Assembly (NCBI GenBank): GCA_036346225.1
Contig: JARFIW010000588.1
Location: forward strand, 2,795,501-2,859,500
Direction: 5' to 3'
Length of the DNA: 64,000 nt
Source: Platerodrilus igneus
Taxonomy: Eukaryota > Arthropoda > Insecta > Coleoptera > Lycidae
Shown: positions 1 to 11,822 of the stretch, piece by piece
Layout: every line of letters begins with the position of its first letter
How positions within the stretch are numbered: the stretch's first letter is position 1
Translations under genes and position numbers: made by a program
Notes under the pieces: model-generated
What the model was told of the DNA's origin: nothing
Database searches by the model: none
Seen by the model: the letters and a program-made list of their open reading frames with translations, nothing else

Positions 1-2031
1 GAGATCGACAATAATTTACTAAATTACGAAATTTTAAACTTTCTGTGAAATATCTACCTGATTTTTGAACCGAATCCATATGTAGAATCAAATCACTTTA
101 GAACCCAGGGTATTTGACAGATTGCACAGAAATGTAAAAACAGTAGTGTGGTTGAGTTATTACGATGATATTAAGAGGTGCATGGTATGTTTTATAAATA
201 CTCCGGCACATAATAACAAAATGATATAATTTAGTTCTAAAAGAACTGTTTTATAGCAGAAAATGAAACAATTTACAAAGGATAAAAAACATCTTATGTA
301 AATTGCAAAATGTTAAATCAACATAAAACAAAACACTTGGGCTGTGCCCTAGAACGCAAGTCTAGATGGATGCAGGTAATTTCTGACTGGTTGACTATAC
401 AAAATTCCATGCCACTGAAACCTTGTAACAATTTTGTTTGCCATATAAAAAAATTGCTTTTCAAAACAACACAGAAGTAGCAAGGCAATAGAAAAAATGA
501 AAACATTCGCCTAGAATATTTATTTGCAAATTTAGATAGATTTTCAAATTCTTAATAAGTCCTTGATCCCACATGGAAAACAACATGCAATTTGTTATTT
601 TCTAGTTTGGTTAAATTGTAAGCCTAAGTCCAACATTTTGTACCCATAATCATATAGAAAACCATTCAGGTGTTTTGAAACTTGGTTTGTAAAGCCGTAA
701 ATAGCTACAAAATCTTTTAAAAATCAGTGTAAACACCTTATTGTTCGCAATACACCTCAAGGTTTTCAACTTGTGGGTATTAAACACTTATTCTGATAAG
801 ATTTCCCCCGGTAGAACTGTTGTAAGTCATTTTCACAATCTGCTCACTTCCACATCATCTTCGAGTTAAGCAGGATTGAGAGTCGTTGATGAGCAAAATC
901 CTGTAGGGCCAACAAAAACCTATAGGGTCAAAAAATCCTGTATGGCCAACCAAATTCTGTAGAGTTTACAAATTCTGTAAAGTCAACAAATGGTGTCAAA
1001 CCAACATATACCACCTAGCCTACATGTAACCTCAAGCAAATCAACACTGTTAATGTACAAGCATCTCTGAGTCGACTATCATCCTCGAGCTCATCCATCA
1101 CGTACTATGACACCAGTCTGCGGCTATCACCTTTGTCACTGCAAGCAACCAACTGCAACCTGGGCCCAACCAATCCAAGGGTCGTAGTCAGTGGCCAGAG
1201 GTTAAGGGTAACTTACTTTTGCTTAATCTCAAAACAGATTCTCTATTTCACAACACCATTTCCCACAAATGGTTAAGTGTAGAACCGCGAAAATCTCCAT
1301 CGTGCCAGTCTGTAAGACCTAGCAACACAATTGAATCGATATAATATTTTTTGTTGATTATTTAATATTTTTTACTTAGAATATATATTTTCTTGAAAGT
1401 AAATTTGCTCTAACTTTGTTGTATTCAAAATTCTCGCTAATAACTATTTTATGATTACTTGAATTACAGTTTTTGATTAAATTTGTACGTGATTATCAGA
1501 TCTGATGCTCATCTAAATATTCAGTGTGGAAATTTTGTTTAACTAATAATTTTTGATATGACTAAAACATATGAAAATATTTATTTCTTTTTATAATTAA
1601 TATAGGATACAAAATTATAGAATAGAAACCTTCAGATTTTAGTATATTCCATTTTCTAAAAGCGGGAAACTAAAAATTTTAAAATTATCTAGTCATAGGG
1701 TTTCTGTATCTACCCTAAAATTATATTTCTTAATACTTGTTAGATACACTGGCGTCGAACTTCACTTTATTTCTTTTCTGTTTAACAAAAAATATTTCAA
1801 CCCTGTCCTTCTCACAATCTCCTATGGGGTAATGGAGAAGTTAGCCATTGGCACAACAGTTTTTTATCATTCCATCTTAAACGTGTAAACATTTTAAGTC
1901 CCTTTGAAGTTTCGAATTTCTGTGTCTCGCCTGCACTATTATTTAAAAGGTCTTCATTATTATAATTAAAATTTTAGAACTATTACAATAGTTTCAACTC
2001 TAAAATTTCAAATTGGTTGGAAAACTGTTAG
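1..2031. other. Non-coding flank left of the gypsy element
   Basis: AT-rich sequence with stop codons in all frames and no protein I recognise. The only compositional break is a GC-richer stretch near 1050-1330 that stays open for about 60 codons on the plus strand. It has no recognisable domain and no convincing splice pair, so I do not call it an exon. Confidence 0.5.
893..985. repeat. Degenerate minisatellite, about 18-24 bp period
   Basis: Four to five imperfect copies of a unit like ATCCTGTAGGGCCAACAA follow one another, with variants reading CCTATAGGGTCAA, CCTGTATGGCCAAC, TCTGTAGAGTTTAC and TCTGTAAAGTCAAC. Copies differ by substitutions and small indels, so the array is old. Confidence 0.6.
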
Positions 2032-2351
2032 TGTTACATTCCAAATTTGGAGATGTACACTTTTAAGTTTGTGAGGGAATTCCCGCCATTATTTTTAAAA
2101 TAGACTTGTTCATTTCCGTCCATTCGGACAGTTGCGTTAGCGCAAAATCGTAAAGCGTTCCACATTTTTAAGTGAGTACTTTTTATCTTTTTAAGGTGCA
2201 ACTTGTATCATTGTAAACGTATTTGGCATGTGATACAATTTGACACGCATTTATGTCGTAACATCTTTGTTGTGCAATAATGTGAACGTGGATAGTATCA
2301 ATGTTGCCAACTGTAGTTGTGGCGCTGAACACGCGACGCGGTGTTATAACA
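2032..2351 (+). repeat. 5' LTR of the gypsy element, internally deleted
   Basis: Begins TGTTACATTCC and ends GTTATAACA (TG...CA). It matches the 3' LTR over its whole length but lacks about 300 bp that are present at 10256-10557. The deletion joins two CAAAA microhomologies: in the 3' LTR they read GCGCAAAAGGA and CACAAAATCG, and in the 5' LTR they are fused as GCGCAAAATCG. It carries an AAGTGAGTA splice-donor-like motif at 2170-2178 and the inverted pair TTGTATCA / TGATACAA downstream of it. Confidence 0.88.
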
Positions 2352-2352
2352 G

Positions 2353-2367
2353 TGCCGCCTAAACGTG
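2353..2367 (+). promoter_or_regulatory. Putative tRNA primer-binding site of the gypsy element
   Basis: One base after the 5' LTR the sequence TGCCGCCTAAACGTG resembles the well-known primer-binding site TGGCGCCCAACGTGG (tRNA-Lys1,2 type) with two substitutions and one extra A. Its position is exactly where a PBS should be. Assignment to a tRNA is inference. Confidence 0.45.
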
Positions 2368-3166
2368 TGTTGAAAATTTGTCTTCACCTCTGACTTATCT
2401 TATAAGGTGTTAGTTTTGAATATCTTTGTAGAAATTGGGTTTTTTCACTCAAATATAAAAAAAAAATTAAAATTTTTAATGGCTTTTGGATAGAAGAAAT
2501 ATAATCTGGCAACATTGCATTTGGTAATTTTTATCTCATGTTGCCGTCATTTAATGCAGTTTGAAATGTCAATCTGAAGGATTAAGTCGCCCATGTTTGA
2601 ACAGTGATTGATTACCTCTTATATATGTTATTTCTAACTCAATTAATTGGCATTTTTCTTTTATAAAAACAGTGTATTTATATTTAAATTTTCTCAAATA
2701 ATTACCTAACCTAATTTAGGATAAAACTAAAGCATATACCTTTCAAATGTATTTAGCAAATTACCTTAACCTCACTTCTACGTGGAAACATGTATTTTGG
2801 ATTAAATAATCCGTTTCGTAAGTACCATTATATAAATAATTAATTAACTTCATGGTTTATTCGTTATCCTGTATGAAATTTTTTTTTGATATTACATTAA
2901 ATTTGATTATATACCTGTTTTTTGGGTTAACTTATTAAAACCGTTGTTATGATAACTCATATGTTATCTTAGTTTGCCATGATTTTAAAGTGCTCCCTTA
3001 CAATCTAAATAATGAACTATAGGTTACGAATCTTTCTCAAATAAAATTTTGCTTTTAATACAGCTAACATAACTAACTAAAATCTTATCCTGGTATATCT
3101 ATACCTTCTAAAACACTATGGTAAACTTAATTTCGCTATATCTGCTTTCTTAAACACTATACTACA

Positions 3167-4339
3167 ATGAATCCCGTCCACCTTAAAGCATTTGAAACGA
3201 TCTACGAATCACAGTCGCAGAGTATGCAAGCGGCAACGAACCAAAATGATAGATGATTGCAGCTAAAAGCTATATTAGCTCAAGAAGCTAAAAGCCTACC
3301 TATTCCGCGTGTAGTGGTCTCTGATTTACCTCGAAATATCTTTGAAATTAAACAATCTCTTGACGATATTAGTAATATACTGCATAGAACCGATCCCGAA
3401 CCTATCGAAACTGAGCTTAAACGTATTGTGTCCCGTGTAGCGCACGTAAAGCAACGAATAGACTTATTATGTTTATTTAACGATGAACAAGCTAACGAAA
3501 GCAAACAAGCCTTCCTATCTGATATTCTCTTACTTGAAGGAATCGTCCTCGAAAAACTTAACTTAGATGTGGACGTAAATGTACCTACAGCTTTCTCCAA
3601 TCTTACAATGTCCCAACCTTCTATATCGTCTGGGAAATCGATACCTGTATATAAATAAGGTTTAACTTTTCAGAGCTTTAACTCCTAAATCTCGCTAATG
3701 TCATTCCTAGATAGAGTAAATGACTTTAAAATTTCCCGTAATTGTACAGACCAAGATTTATTTGTATCAGCGGGTGAATTATTTTCCGGTTCTGCCATAA
3801 TTTGGTATAGAAATATACGAAATCAGATTTCTACCTGGGAAGAATTAGTTACGTGCTTAAAACGCGATTTCCTACCTCATGGTTATATAACTGATCTCTG
3901 GAACGAAATAAAAAACCGAACCCAGGGACCTGACGAAAACGTAATCTCTTTTATTACCTCAATGGAAGCTTTATATAGCAGATTAGGTAAGAAAACACCA
4001 GAATCCGAAATTATTGATCAACTTCGTAGAAATTTGAATCCATATTTTTCCGAACTTTTAGCGTTACAACACATTTCTTCTTTACCTCAGTTTAAAGATT
4101 TATGTCGTTCGCTCCAAGAAGTGAAATTACGTGTCGATGAATACGGTCCTCCCCCAGAAAAACAATCTGGCCTATTAGAACCTGACTTAGCATGTCAATC
4201 TGAACCCCCTCGTGAACTTGCAAGAAAAGTGGACATAACTATAACATGTGCACATATCCCAAAAATATTTTTTGTTATGGTCGCGGTCGTAGCAATACCT
4301 ATAAATCTGCATGTACAAATTGTAACCCTAACCTATTAG
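3167..4339 (+). pseudogene. gag: Gag remnant of the gypsy element
   Basis: An ATG at 3167 opens a frame that continues through stops at 3254 (probably CGA to TGA), 3656 (probably in a TGG codon) and 3686, all in the same frame, to 4339. The part from 3698 has the retrotransposon Gag signature: a tryptophan-containing helix (IIWYRN), WEELVTCLKRDFLP, then a stretch ending in LRRNLNP. Downstream, near 4260-4330, a cysteine-rich stretch (CYG ... CTNC) looks like a damaged CCHC zinc knuckle in a shifted frame. Gag would form the particle and bind element RNA. The reading frame is intact apart from these point stops, so decay is recent enough to read. Confidence 0.85.
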
Positions 4340-4660
4340 AAAACTTCTGCAGAGATATTCCTACCCGGGACGTGAATATCTCAAGGAATCAAAATCGTCC
4401 TCAACACCAACCATTCAACGCACCCAGACGTCGATAGATTTAAAGCGTAAAATTACCTCTAATATTAAACCTCTATCTAATATATCTAAGAATAATACGG
4501 CTACCTTAAACTTACAGAAGAACTTGGCTCCCTTATCGGAAATATGTCATACTACCCCGTCCGAATGGTCGAGTTGGCTGCAAACAGTTAATTCGTTTTA
4601 CCATAAAAAGTCTGCTGCCTTACAACTTCAATGTAGTACCTTCGGGTACATTGGGGACGT

Positions 4661-4744
4661 GGCCGCAAGTATAGCGGCCCTTATTCAAATTATAATGCCT
4701 TTGGCCGCAAGTATAGCGGCCCTTATTCAAATTATAATGCCCTA
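4661..4744 (+). repeat. Exact 42 bp tandem duplication in the gag-protease linker
   Basis: Two copies of a 42 bp unit starting GGCCGCAAGTATAGCGGCCC stand head to tail and are identical by eye. The unit is a multiple of three, so it adds 14 codons without shifting frame. Identity between copies in an otherwise mutated element suggests the duplication is younger than the insertion. Confidence 0.85.
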
Positions 4745-4756
4745 CAACTTGTTAAA

Positions 4757-5101
4757 AAACCCCTCGATACCCGTCCTCACTTACCTATCTCGATTGGTTC
4801 CTTAAATGTAATAGCTTTACTGGACACAGGTTCCTTATGTTCCCTTATAAATAAGGAAAGCTTACAGCAATTATTTAAACAAAACATTAAAATTCAAGTT
4901 ATTCAGGAAAAAACCTCTATAAATTTAGCTGACGATAATCAAATATATGTAACTGGTTCCCTTAAACTAAGAATTCGAGTAGAGTCACTTGAACGTGATG
5001 TTCCATTTTTGATCGTACCTACATTAGCTTACCCATTTTTACTTGGTGTGGATTTTTGTAAACTTTTTAATTTATCTCTATATTTTCAAGATTTTTCTTG
5101 A
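4757..5101 (+). pseudogene. Retropepsin (protease) remnant
   Basis: In the same frame as the downstream RT, the translation has the aspartic-protease active site LLDTGS near 4818-4835 and, about 70 residues later, the C-terminal FLLGVDF segment typical of Ty3/gypsy proteases (hydrophobic-hydrophobic-G). The frame stops at TGA 5099-5101 just before the RT region. In an active element this domain cleaves the Gag-Pol polyprotein. Confidence 0.8.
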
Positions 5102-5983
5102 CAAGCTTCCCTCAAAACAAATTCCTGTGCATCTGCGGGAATATCTAATAAAATTTCTCTCGCCGATTCCCAAAATGCAATTCTTAACTCTGCCATCGAC
5201 AAATTTCGTAAATTAAATACCTCTGAACTTGGTTGCGTTACTACCGCAATACATATTATTTCTACAGGTGATGCCCTCCCTTTTAAGCAACGTCAATATC
5301 CGTTATCGCCTGCATTACAAAAACATTTGCATTCCGAAATAGATAAAATGTTCAAATCTGTTGTTATCTCTCCTTCAAATTCACCATGGATGTCTCCTGT
5401 GTTATTAGTCCGCAAGAAAAATGATGAATGGCGTGTTTGTTTTGACGGTAGAAAGCTTAACTCTGTAACTGTACCCGACGCTTACCCTTTACCCCATACT
5501 GATTCTATTTTAAGTCGGCTTGGAAACGCTAAATTTATCTCATCTATCGATCTTAGACAAGCTTTTTATCAGATCCCTCTGGACTTATCCTCCCGTCCAA
5601 AAACTGCTTTTTGTGTCTCAGGTCGGGGTCTTTTTGGTCTCTGTAATGCACCACAAACTTTACAACGTACTATGGATCAAACGTTAGGTTCTATCTTACA
5701 CCAAGAACGTGCCTTTGTATTTTTAGACAACATATTAGTTATCTCAAGTTCCTTTGAAAAACATATCGCTACACTTAACGAAGTTGCTGAATGCCTAAAT
5801 GGAGCAGGTTTTAAAATAAATTGGGAAAAATGTCAATTTTGCTGTTCTTCTCTTACATTTCTTGGTTTTATTATCGATGGAACTGCTCTTCGAGCAAATC
5901 CTGTTAAAGTGGACGCTATTACTAAATTTAAAACACCCAAAACCGTTACCGAAATTAAACGCTTAATAGGAATGATTAGTTAG
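5102..5983 (+). pseudogene. Reverse transcriptase remnant of the gypsy element
   Basis: The frame is open from just after the TGA at 5099 to TAG 5981 (probably a TGG codon, in ISWYR). Ty3/gypsy RT blocks are in order: SPWMSPVLLVRKKN, WRVCFDGRKLN, DAYPLP, FISSIDLRQAFYQIPL and TAFCV. The block that normally reads MPFGL has become GLCNAPQT. The catalytic box that should be (Y/F)(V/L)DD reads FLDN, so one catalytic aspartate is lost. This alone would kill activity, independent of the stops. Confidence 0.9.
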
Positions 5984-6035
5984 TATCGCATTTTCCTACC
6001 TAATCTCTTAACTATATCTACACCCATTCGCCCTA

Positions 6036-6791
6036 ATGAAAAATAAAAAGAAATTCCAATCTGTCAAATGGAATTCAGAAGCTCAGCAGGCTTTCGAACA
6101 AATTAAAACATTAATCACTTCTGCACCTATCTTAATTTCGTCCAATTTTGATGAAAGATTTTATATACAAACTGATACCTCACTTACTGGTTTAGGCGCA
6201 ATGTTGTTTCAAGTAAGCAATGGATTAGAACACCCTATCGCTTATGCTAGTCGTGCTTTAACTTGTCCGGAACAAAAATATTCAGCTACCGAACGTGAAT
6301 TATTAGGGATTATCTTTGGTATTGAAAAATTTAGAGGATATGTGGAAGGTACACATTTCACAGTAATTACTGATTGTGCAGCCCTCACATGGTTAAATAA
6401 CTTAAAACAATCCGCAGGTCGTTTGGCAAGATGGAACTTGCGTATCTTTCAATTTACCTTTGACGTTAGGCATAGACCTGGCAAATTAAATATCGTACCT
6501 GATGCCTTATCTCGTGATGTCGCCTCTTTTAACCTTCCAGATCTAATTCCTGATGCCTGGTATCTCAATATGATCAAGAAAGTTTCTGAAAATCCCGATA
6601 AATTTCCCACCTTCCGTGTAACAAATAATAGATTATATAAATTTGTATTTTCCTCATCCCGCAAAATATCTAATGTCCCTGAATGGAAACTTGTCCCTAC
6701 CGCTAACCGCAGTGAGGTTCTTAAATTGTGTCATGACGACCCTATAGCTGCTCATCTTGTTGTTACAAAAACCCCTAGCAAAAATATCTGA
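6036..6791 (+). pseudogene. RNase H and start of integrase zinc domain, gypsy element
   Basis: A +1 shift relative to RT opens this frame. It has the connection region (WNSEAQQAFEQIK), then RNase H blocks: FYIQTDTS with the first catalytic Asp, YASRALTCPEQKYSATERELLGI with the catalytic Glu, and VITDCAALTWL with the next Asp. It continues with HRPGKLNIVPDALSR and the start of an HHCC zinc-binding domain (CHDDPIAAH). A frameshift near 6765 moves the rest of that domain (CRYIRNCKIC) into another frame. Confidence 0.9.
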
Positions 6792-7789
6792 ATTATATTA
6801 CTGGCCTACATTAAAACAATCTGTCTGTCGTTATATTAGGAACTGTAAAATTTGTGGGTCTCAGAAGAGCTCTTAAGAAGCCCGTTCTGGTTTAATGGGT
6901 AACTTTAAACGTGTATCTTATCCCTTTCAATTAATATCGCTTGACTTAGTAGGACCTCTTCCTTGATCGAAAAAAGGTAACCAATATCTTTTAGTTGTCA
7001 CCGATTGGTCTTCTAAATTTGTTATGGTACAACCGTTACGTAAAGCCACATCTGCGGCTATAATCAAATTCCTAGAACAAAATGTATTTCTTATCTTCGG
7101 TGTTCCTCAAATTATTCTCTGTGACAATGGGGCGCAATTTATCTTAAAAGATTTTCAAAATTTCGTCAAATAAAGTACAAAAAATTTGGTTTAACGCAAA
7201 ATACCATCCCCAGGTAAACCCTACCGAAAGAGTAAATTGAGTCTTAATTACCGCTATCTCCTCATATATCGATTCAGATCACACTAGATGGGGTCAAAAT
7301 ATCTTTAAAATTGCTCAAACTTTGTGTACATCCAAACACGAAGCTACCCAATTTACGCCGTCATTTCTTGTTTTTGGAAGATATGCTCCAATCGATGGTA
7401 GTTTTTATGGTTCAGTTGCGGACGATACTAACGTAATTGAATATGACGAAAAAGTATGCAGGGACAAAGACCAACAATCATTACCGTCTATCTTCAATGA
7501 CGTTAGAAAAAATTTGTTAAAAGCTTACGAAAAGAGTAAGAACCACTATGATCTGCGTAAACGAGATATTTCCTTTGCTTTAGGCGAACATGTTTGGAAG
7601 AAGAATTATGTCTTATTGGATGCAACTAAAAAATTCTCTTCAAAATTAGCTCTTAAATTCATTCTATGTAAGGTCACTCGTGTTGTTAGTCCACTTATCT
7701 ACGAACTCCAAGATGCTGAAAGAAAACGCCAAGAAAGATGGCATATCAAAGACCTTAAACCATTCTCTGCTGACCCAAATGCTAAATAA
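6792..7789 (+). pseudogene. Integrase remnant of the gypsy element
   Basis: The second half of the HHCC zinc domain (CxxxxxCxxC) is followed by stops at 6874 and 6964. The catalytic core then shows SLDLVGPL (first Asp), VVTDWSSKF and LCDNGAQF (second Asp), and after a further frameshift the YHPQVNPTER block with the catalytic Glu region. TGA 7238 follows. The last open part (7241-7789) ends in a GPY/F-like C-terminal module (KLALKFILCKV ... SPLIYELQD), which in gypsy integrases follows the core. The DDE residues are individually still readable, but no single frame joins them. Confidence 0.88.
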
Positions 7790-10141
7790 TTTTCACGTTT
7801 CATTTCTTTAACGATTTACCTAATGTTTTGTCCCTGTTATGAATTCGTTAACTTTATTCAGCCATTTCTTTTATTAGCCAGTACTTACCTTCTACACGTT
7901 TGGCTTATTTACATTAAACTAGCTATCTTTTTGTTGCCTGTTGACTTTTCCTTGAATTTATTGCTAGCCACATATCTGTTTATTATCTAGGTCACCCAGT
8001 ATAACTCTGTCGCTTTATTTAATCAATCTTGGCACCTTTTCTACAACAGATTATTTTGTTTTTAGCATTTATCTTACATTGTTTAATTTTGTGGCGATTG
8101 TCGTAACTTTGGTTGCAATAACTCATTGAATTTCTATGATTGGTTTTAGCTGATGTTGAGTGGATACTTTTTTCTTTGGGCTCACATAGGAGATGCGGCC
8201 TATGCCATTGTAAGAAATAATCCATATTCGCAGTTGCAAAAAACTAGGAGTTTCTATTCCATTCGTTTTTCTTCTGAATTATTACAGTCGCTCACTTTAT
8301 CCTTTATCATTTCTTGTTTCTTCTTCTATTAAGTTACCAGAACATATAAACATTTTTTTTGTTGTTTTTTATTGAACTTCGTGGTGAGGTGCTATCGCTT
8401 TTTATTGATATCTTATCGAATTCTTGGTTGTTTTAGCGTATTGGGACAGTATGTTTGTAGTTAACTGTTTAAAGTTAGGCATTCTTGTATGTTTATGGCG
8501 TTACCGTTTCTAAAAATTACCTTGAAACAGTGGTTTTTTGTGTGAAGGTATCTGTAGTGATATGTTTAAATTGTTGTTTCAACTTTTGTCTGATTTTCTT
8601 ATCGTAGTGGATGCACTCGTTAGGAAAATGATTGTACTAGTTTTGATCAAGAGTCTAGTAATTTTGTAACTTATGATGTATCTCAACTTGTCTGATTAAT
8701 GTAGCAGGTGGTCCTTCAGACCGACCTGAATTTAATAGGGACAACTCTCTACCTTCTCTCGGACGGTTGTTCAAAAACTCTACTTTTTCTTATCCTGCTG
8801 TCTCCATTTCCGCCTTATTTTTCATTCGGTAGACCTGTTCTTGTTCCGGAACACCCGTCTACCACATAAGAGTGATTTTTCCCTCACTCCGGGCTATTGA
8901 CCACATTGGTTGGTTAAGTAGTACTTTTCTATCCACCTTTTCTGTCTCTTTTGCTCAATGCAAGCCCTTTTTCTATTCTCTTCTACTTGGAAGTGTCACT
9001 TATATGTTCCAAAATCCCTACCTCCCTCTTTTTGTCTTTCCTATATCTCTATTACCTTTTCATTTCTGTTAGTCACCATGTGGTTGCACGGGGGGTTTTC
9101 ACAGACACCCGGACTACGTCTCTGGGAATCTTTCGTGAGGTCATGCGGTGCCGCTGTCAGCGCACATGGCCGCTAACAGTGCATGTACGTATGAGTGTAA
9201 GAATTTATATATGTAGATATATAAAAGTATGGATATTGTATCGATATCGTTCAACGCCGGGTGCAGGAATGCACCCACATGCCTTTTCTCAGTCCCTCAT
9301 ACCGTTTTTTATAAACAGGCCTGCCTCACAGGTCGTTCTCTTCTAGGGGGTATGAGTATCTTACCTATATAACGGCTTCAAGGAGCCACACTATCTTAAT
9401 ATCTTTATCTTACCTATTATCTTTGATAATAACTTGAGATTTTGCCTTATCTTTTTTTGTCTTCCTAACGTTTGGTATTTACGATCAGACGTAAGAATTA
9501 TTTTTTGAGTATTGAATGAAGAAGCCAACCTGATGGTAGCAATATAATTTGTTAGGTTAGTAATGTAAGAAATTAGTAAGTGGCACTGTTGGTAAATTTG
9601 TTAATTCACAACCATGTCATGAAAAAGTTTTGATGTGTATTGTTTATTACGCCAGAGTACCAGTACATAAAAATTTGCTAAAGTGTATAGTAACTTGCTC
9701 TTTTGGACATTTTGAAGTTTGGGCATTTTCTTGCCAAAGAAAAAAAAGGTTAGATGCAATGCTTATGTGCGTGTGCACTTAAAAACTGCAATGCTAGCTT
9801 TAGTTATAGTATACATGTTAGGCGACTTGTCACATTTGTTTTAGCTATAGTAGTGTTTCGTGCTCTCTGACAAATTTGTGCTGTCGATTATAACTGCGCC
9901 ACATTAAAGACTCGTGTGTGCATTTATAAATGTGGTTCATATACAAGGGGGCTACACATTCCGTTTCCTGGTTATTCGTAAGACGTGTTATCGGTTGAAA
10001 AAACCAGGTGGCGTATAAAATAAACATTTTCTAGAATTTAAGTTAGGGTATATGTAGGTTAGTTAGCATTTTAAGCTTTTACCGTGCTAAGTCATTTTCT
10101 TTTTTTTAAGATTTTTTTCTCTTTTATGACTTTGTCGCGAT
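7790..10141. other. 3' internal non-coding part of the gypsy element
   Basis: There is no open frame resembling an envelope protein or any other product. Short open stretches near 8.9-9.3 kb have biased but unrecognisable translations. It may be a long 3' UTR, a decayed env, or contain other insertions. I cannot separate these. Confidence 0.5.
9259..9276. other. Perfect short hairpin
   Basis: GGGTGCA GGAA TGCACCC forms a 7 bp perfect stem with a 4 base loop inside a GC-richer island of the gypsy 3' region. Role unknown. Confidence 0.5.
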
Positions 10142-10762
10142 TGTTACATTCCAAATTTGGATGTACACTTTTAAAGTTGTGAGTGAATTCCCGCCATTAT
10201 TTTTAAAATAGACTTGTTCATTTCCGTCATTTCGGACAGTTGCGTTTGCGCAAAAGGAATGCGCAGACGCGGAATGACGAGTAAGTGCGCGGTTTGGACA
10301 CGAGGGATGAGGATTAGCTAACGAGACGTCGAACGGCTACGTTTGCCTGTGTCGTTCTTTTGTCTTTTCTCTTTTAGAATGTAGGTTTTTTTCATTATCT
10401 TGCCTTAACCTTTATTCCTTCGCCCTGCCTACGAACCAAGAAGAGGGAAGACGTTAAATCTGGTTTCAATGATGGCATAACGTAACCCACACCAAACAAC
10501 ACTCAAATGAGATACCCGGAGATTAGCAAGGCCCCTGCGCAAGGATGACACACAAAATCGTGAAGCGTTCCACATTTTTAAGTGAGTACTTTTTATCTTT
10601 TTAAGATGCAACTTGTATCATTGTAAACGTATTTGGCATGTGATACAATTTGACACGCATTTATGTCGTAATATCTTTGTTGAGCAATAATGTGAACGCG
10701 GATAGTATCAATGTTGCCAACTGTGGTAGTGGCTCTGAACGCGCGGCGACGGGGTTATAACA
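10142..10762 (+). repeat. 3' LTR of the gypsy element, full length
   Basis: Begins TGTTACATTCC and ends GGTTATAACA. At 621 bp it is the full form of which the 5' LTR is a deleted copy. It has a GC-rich block with repeated GCGC/CGCG words (about 10250-10300), a pyrimidine-rich stretch, an AAGTGAGTA donor-like motif at 10580-10588, and the inverted pair TTGTATCA / TGATACAA that is also present in the solo LTR near 57.4 kb. Confidence 0.88.
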
Positions 10763-11822
10763 ACAGTTGCACTCAGATCGTGAAACACGAATTGTTATTC
10801 TATCTGTTTTCTTAGGACAAGACATCAAAGAGTGTTCTCTTAATAATAAAAACGGCTAAAACCTGAATACCAAAATCCCTGATTACATATATTTAACTTT
10901 CCCAAACCTTTTTATTTGTGCGCATATGACAGTGGGTTCTTCTTAAAGTGATTTGCACACTTTAACACACTTTATGGAAAATACTTACAAACAGCATCTA
11001 AAAGAACAGATTAACGAGATACGGATACATGAAGCTAAGAACAATTTTTTGAAATGAAACGAATACAAGAAACTTAAATAAGACATTTAAATGGTAAAAT
11101 AAGCCACACAATGTTAATTAATTTCTCGAAAGCCAAGAATTACACATTGGGACAAATAAATAATGAAATTACTATACTTTAATAATTGGTATTTGGTAAA
11201 GTATAAAATATGAATCAAGCTTGCAAAATATCAAATAATATAAATTTGTATAACATTTATTAAAATGTTTTAGTGTATATAATAAATCAAAACAGTCATG
11301 TTCAGGTTAATACTGATAAAAAAATTTAACAAATTTATTGCTCTTAATTACTAAACATTGCAGATCTTCTACATAATATCAATAACATATTATTGTTGAT
11401 GGCAACATAATGGTGCAACACGTCACAAACTACATCTACAAATTTTTACTTATAAACGTGATGACAAATTTTCATAGATAGAAAATATGGCATAATAATA
11501 AATTTATTATTAAAAATCAAGGTACTTACATGCTTTTCGCCCAACTATGAAAGTTTGCATTAAATTTGTGTCAATGGTTTCAGTAAAAATTTGAAGAAAC
11601 AAATCATTCATTAATTATTCAAACAAGTATGGTTTGTTTTGTTAATTTATTTTCTGCGCAACAGTGCTAACAAAAACATTTTTCCAGTAAAAACAAAGAT
11701 AGCATTATTTTATAGAAACTAGCTTAATGATAACCAAAATGAAAGTTGACGCCTAAGTTACACCTGTAGATATTTGAAAAACATATCGTTCGGTGCTTAA
11801 CCAGCTTAAGGACACTGTTGAT
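10763..11822. other. AT-rich non-coding stretch
   Basis: No open frame, repeat family or RNA gene recognised. Very AT-rich, with long runs of A and T. Confidence 0.5.

Larger units (their letters stand above)
2032..10762 (+). mobile_element. Decayed full-length Ty3/gypsy LTR retrotransposon
   Basis: The element runs from a 5' LTR (2032-2351) to a 3' LTR (10142-10762). The order gag, protease, RT, RNase H, integrase is diagnostic of Ty3/gypsy. All enzymatic domains are recognisable, but there are at least seven in-frame stops and several frameshifts, so it cannot make its proteins. About 2.35 kb lies between the integrase stop (7789) and the 3' LTR without any env-like open frame. A polypurine tract is not visible next to the 3' LTR, which is odd for a retrotransposon. 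I could not find a clean target-site duplication. The two LTRs differ at roughly 5% of aligned positions by eye, which implies an old insertion. Confidence 0.9.

Noticed and set aside
1050..1330. Possible coding exon in the GC-richer island
   Set aside because: Open for only about 60 codons, no domain, and no consistent splice-site pair on either strand.
3280..3600. 106-codon minus-strand open frame
   Set aside because: Shadow of the gypsy gag coding frame on the plus strand.
8951..9346. 131-codon frame in the gypsy 3' region, tested as an env candidate
   Set aside because: No signal peptide followed by a glycoprotein-like ectodomain, no furin site and no C-terminal membrane anchor; overlapping frames of similar length make it look like chance.
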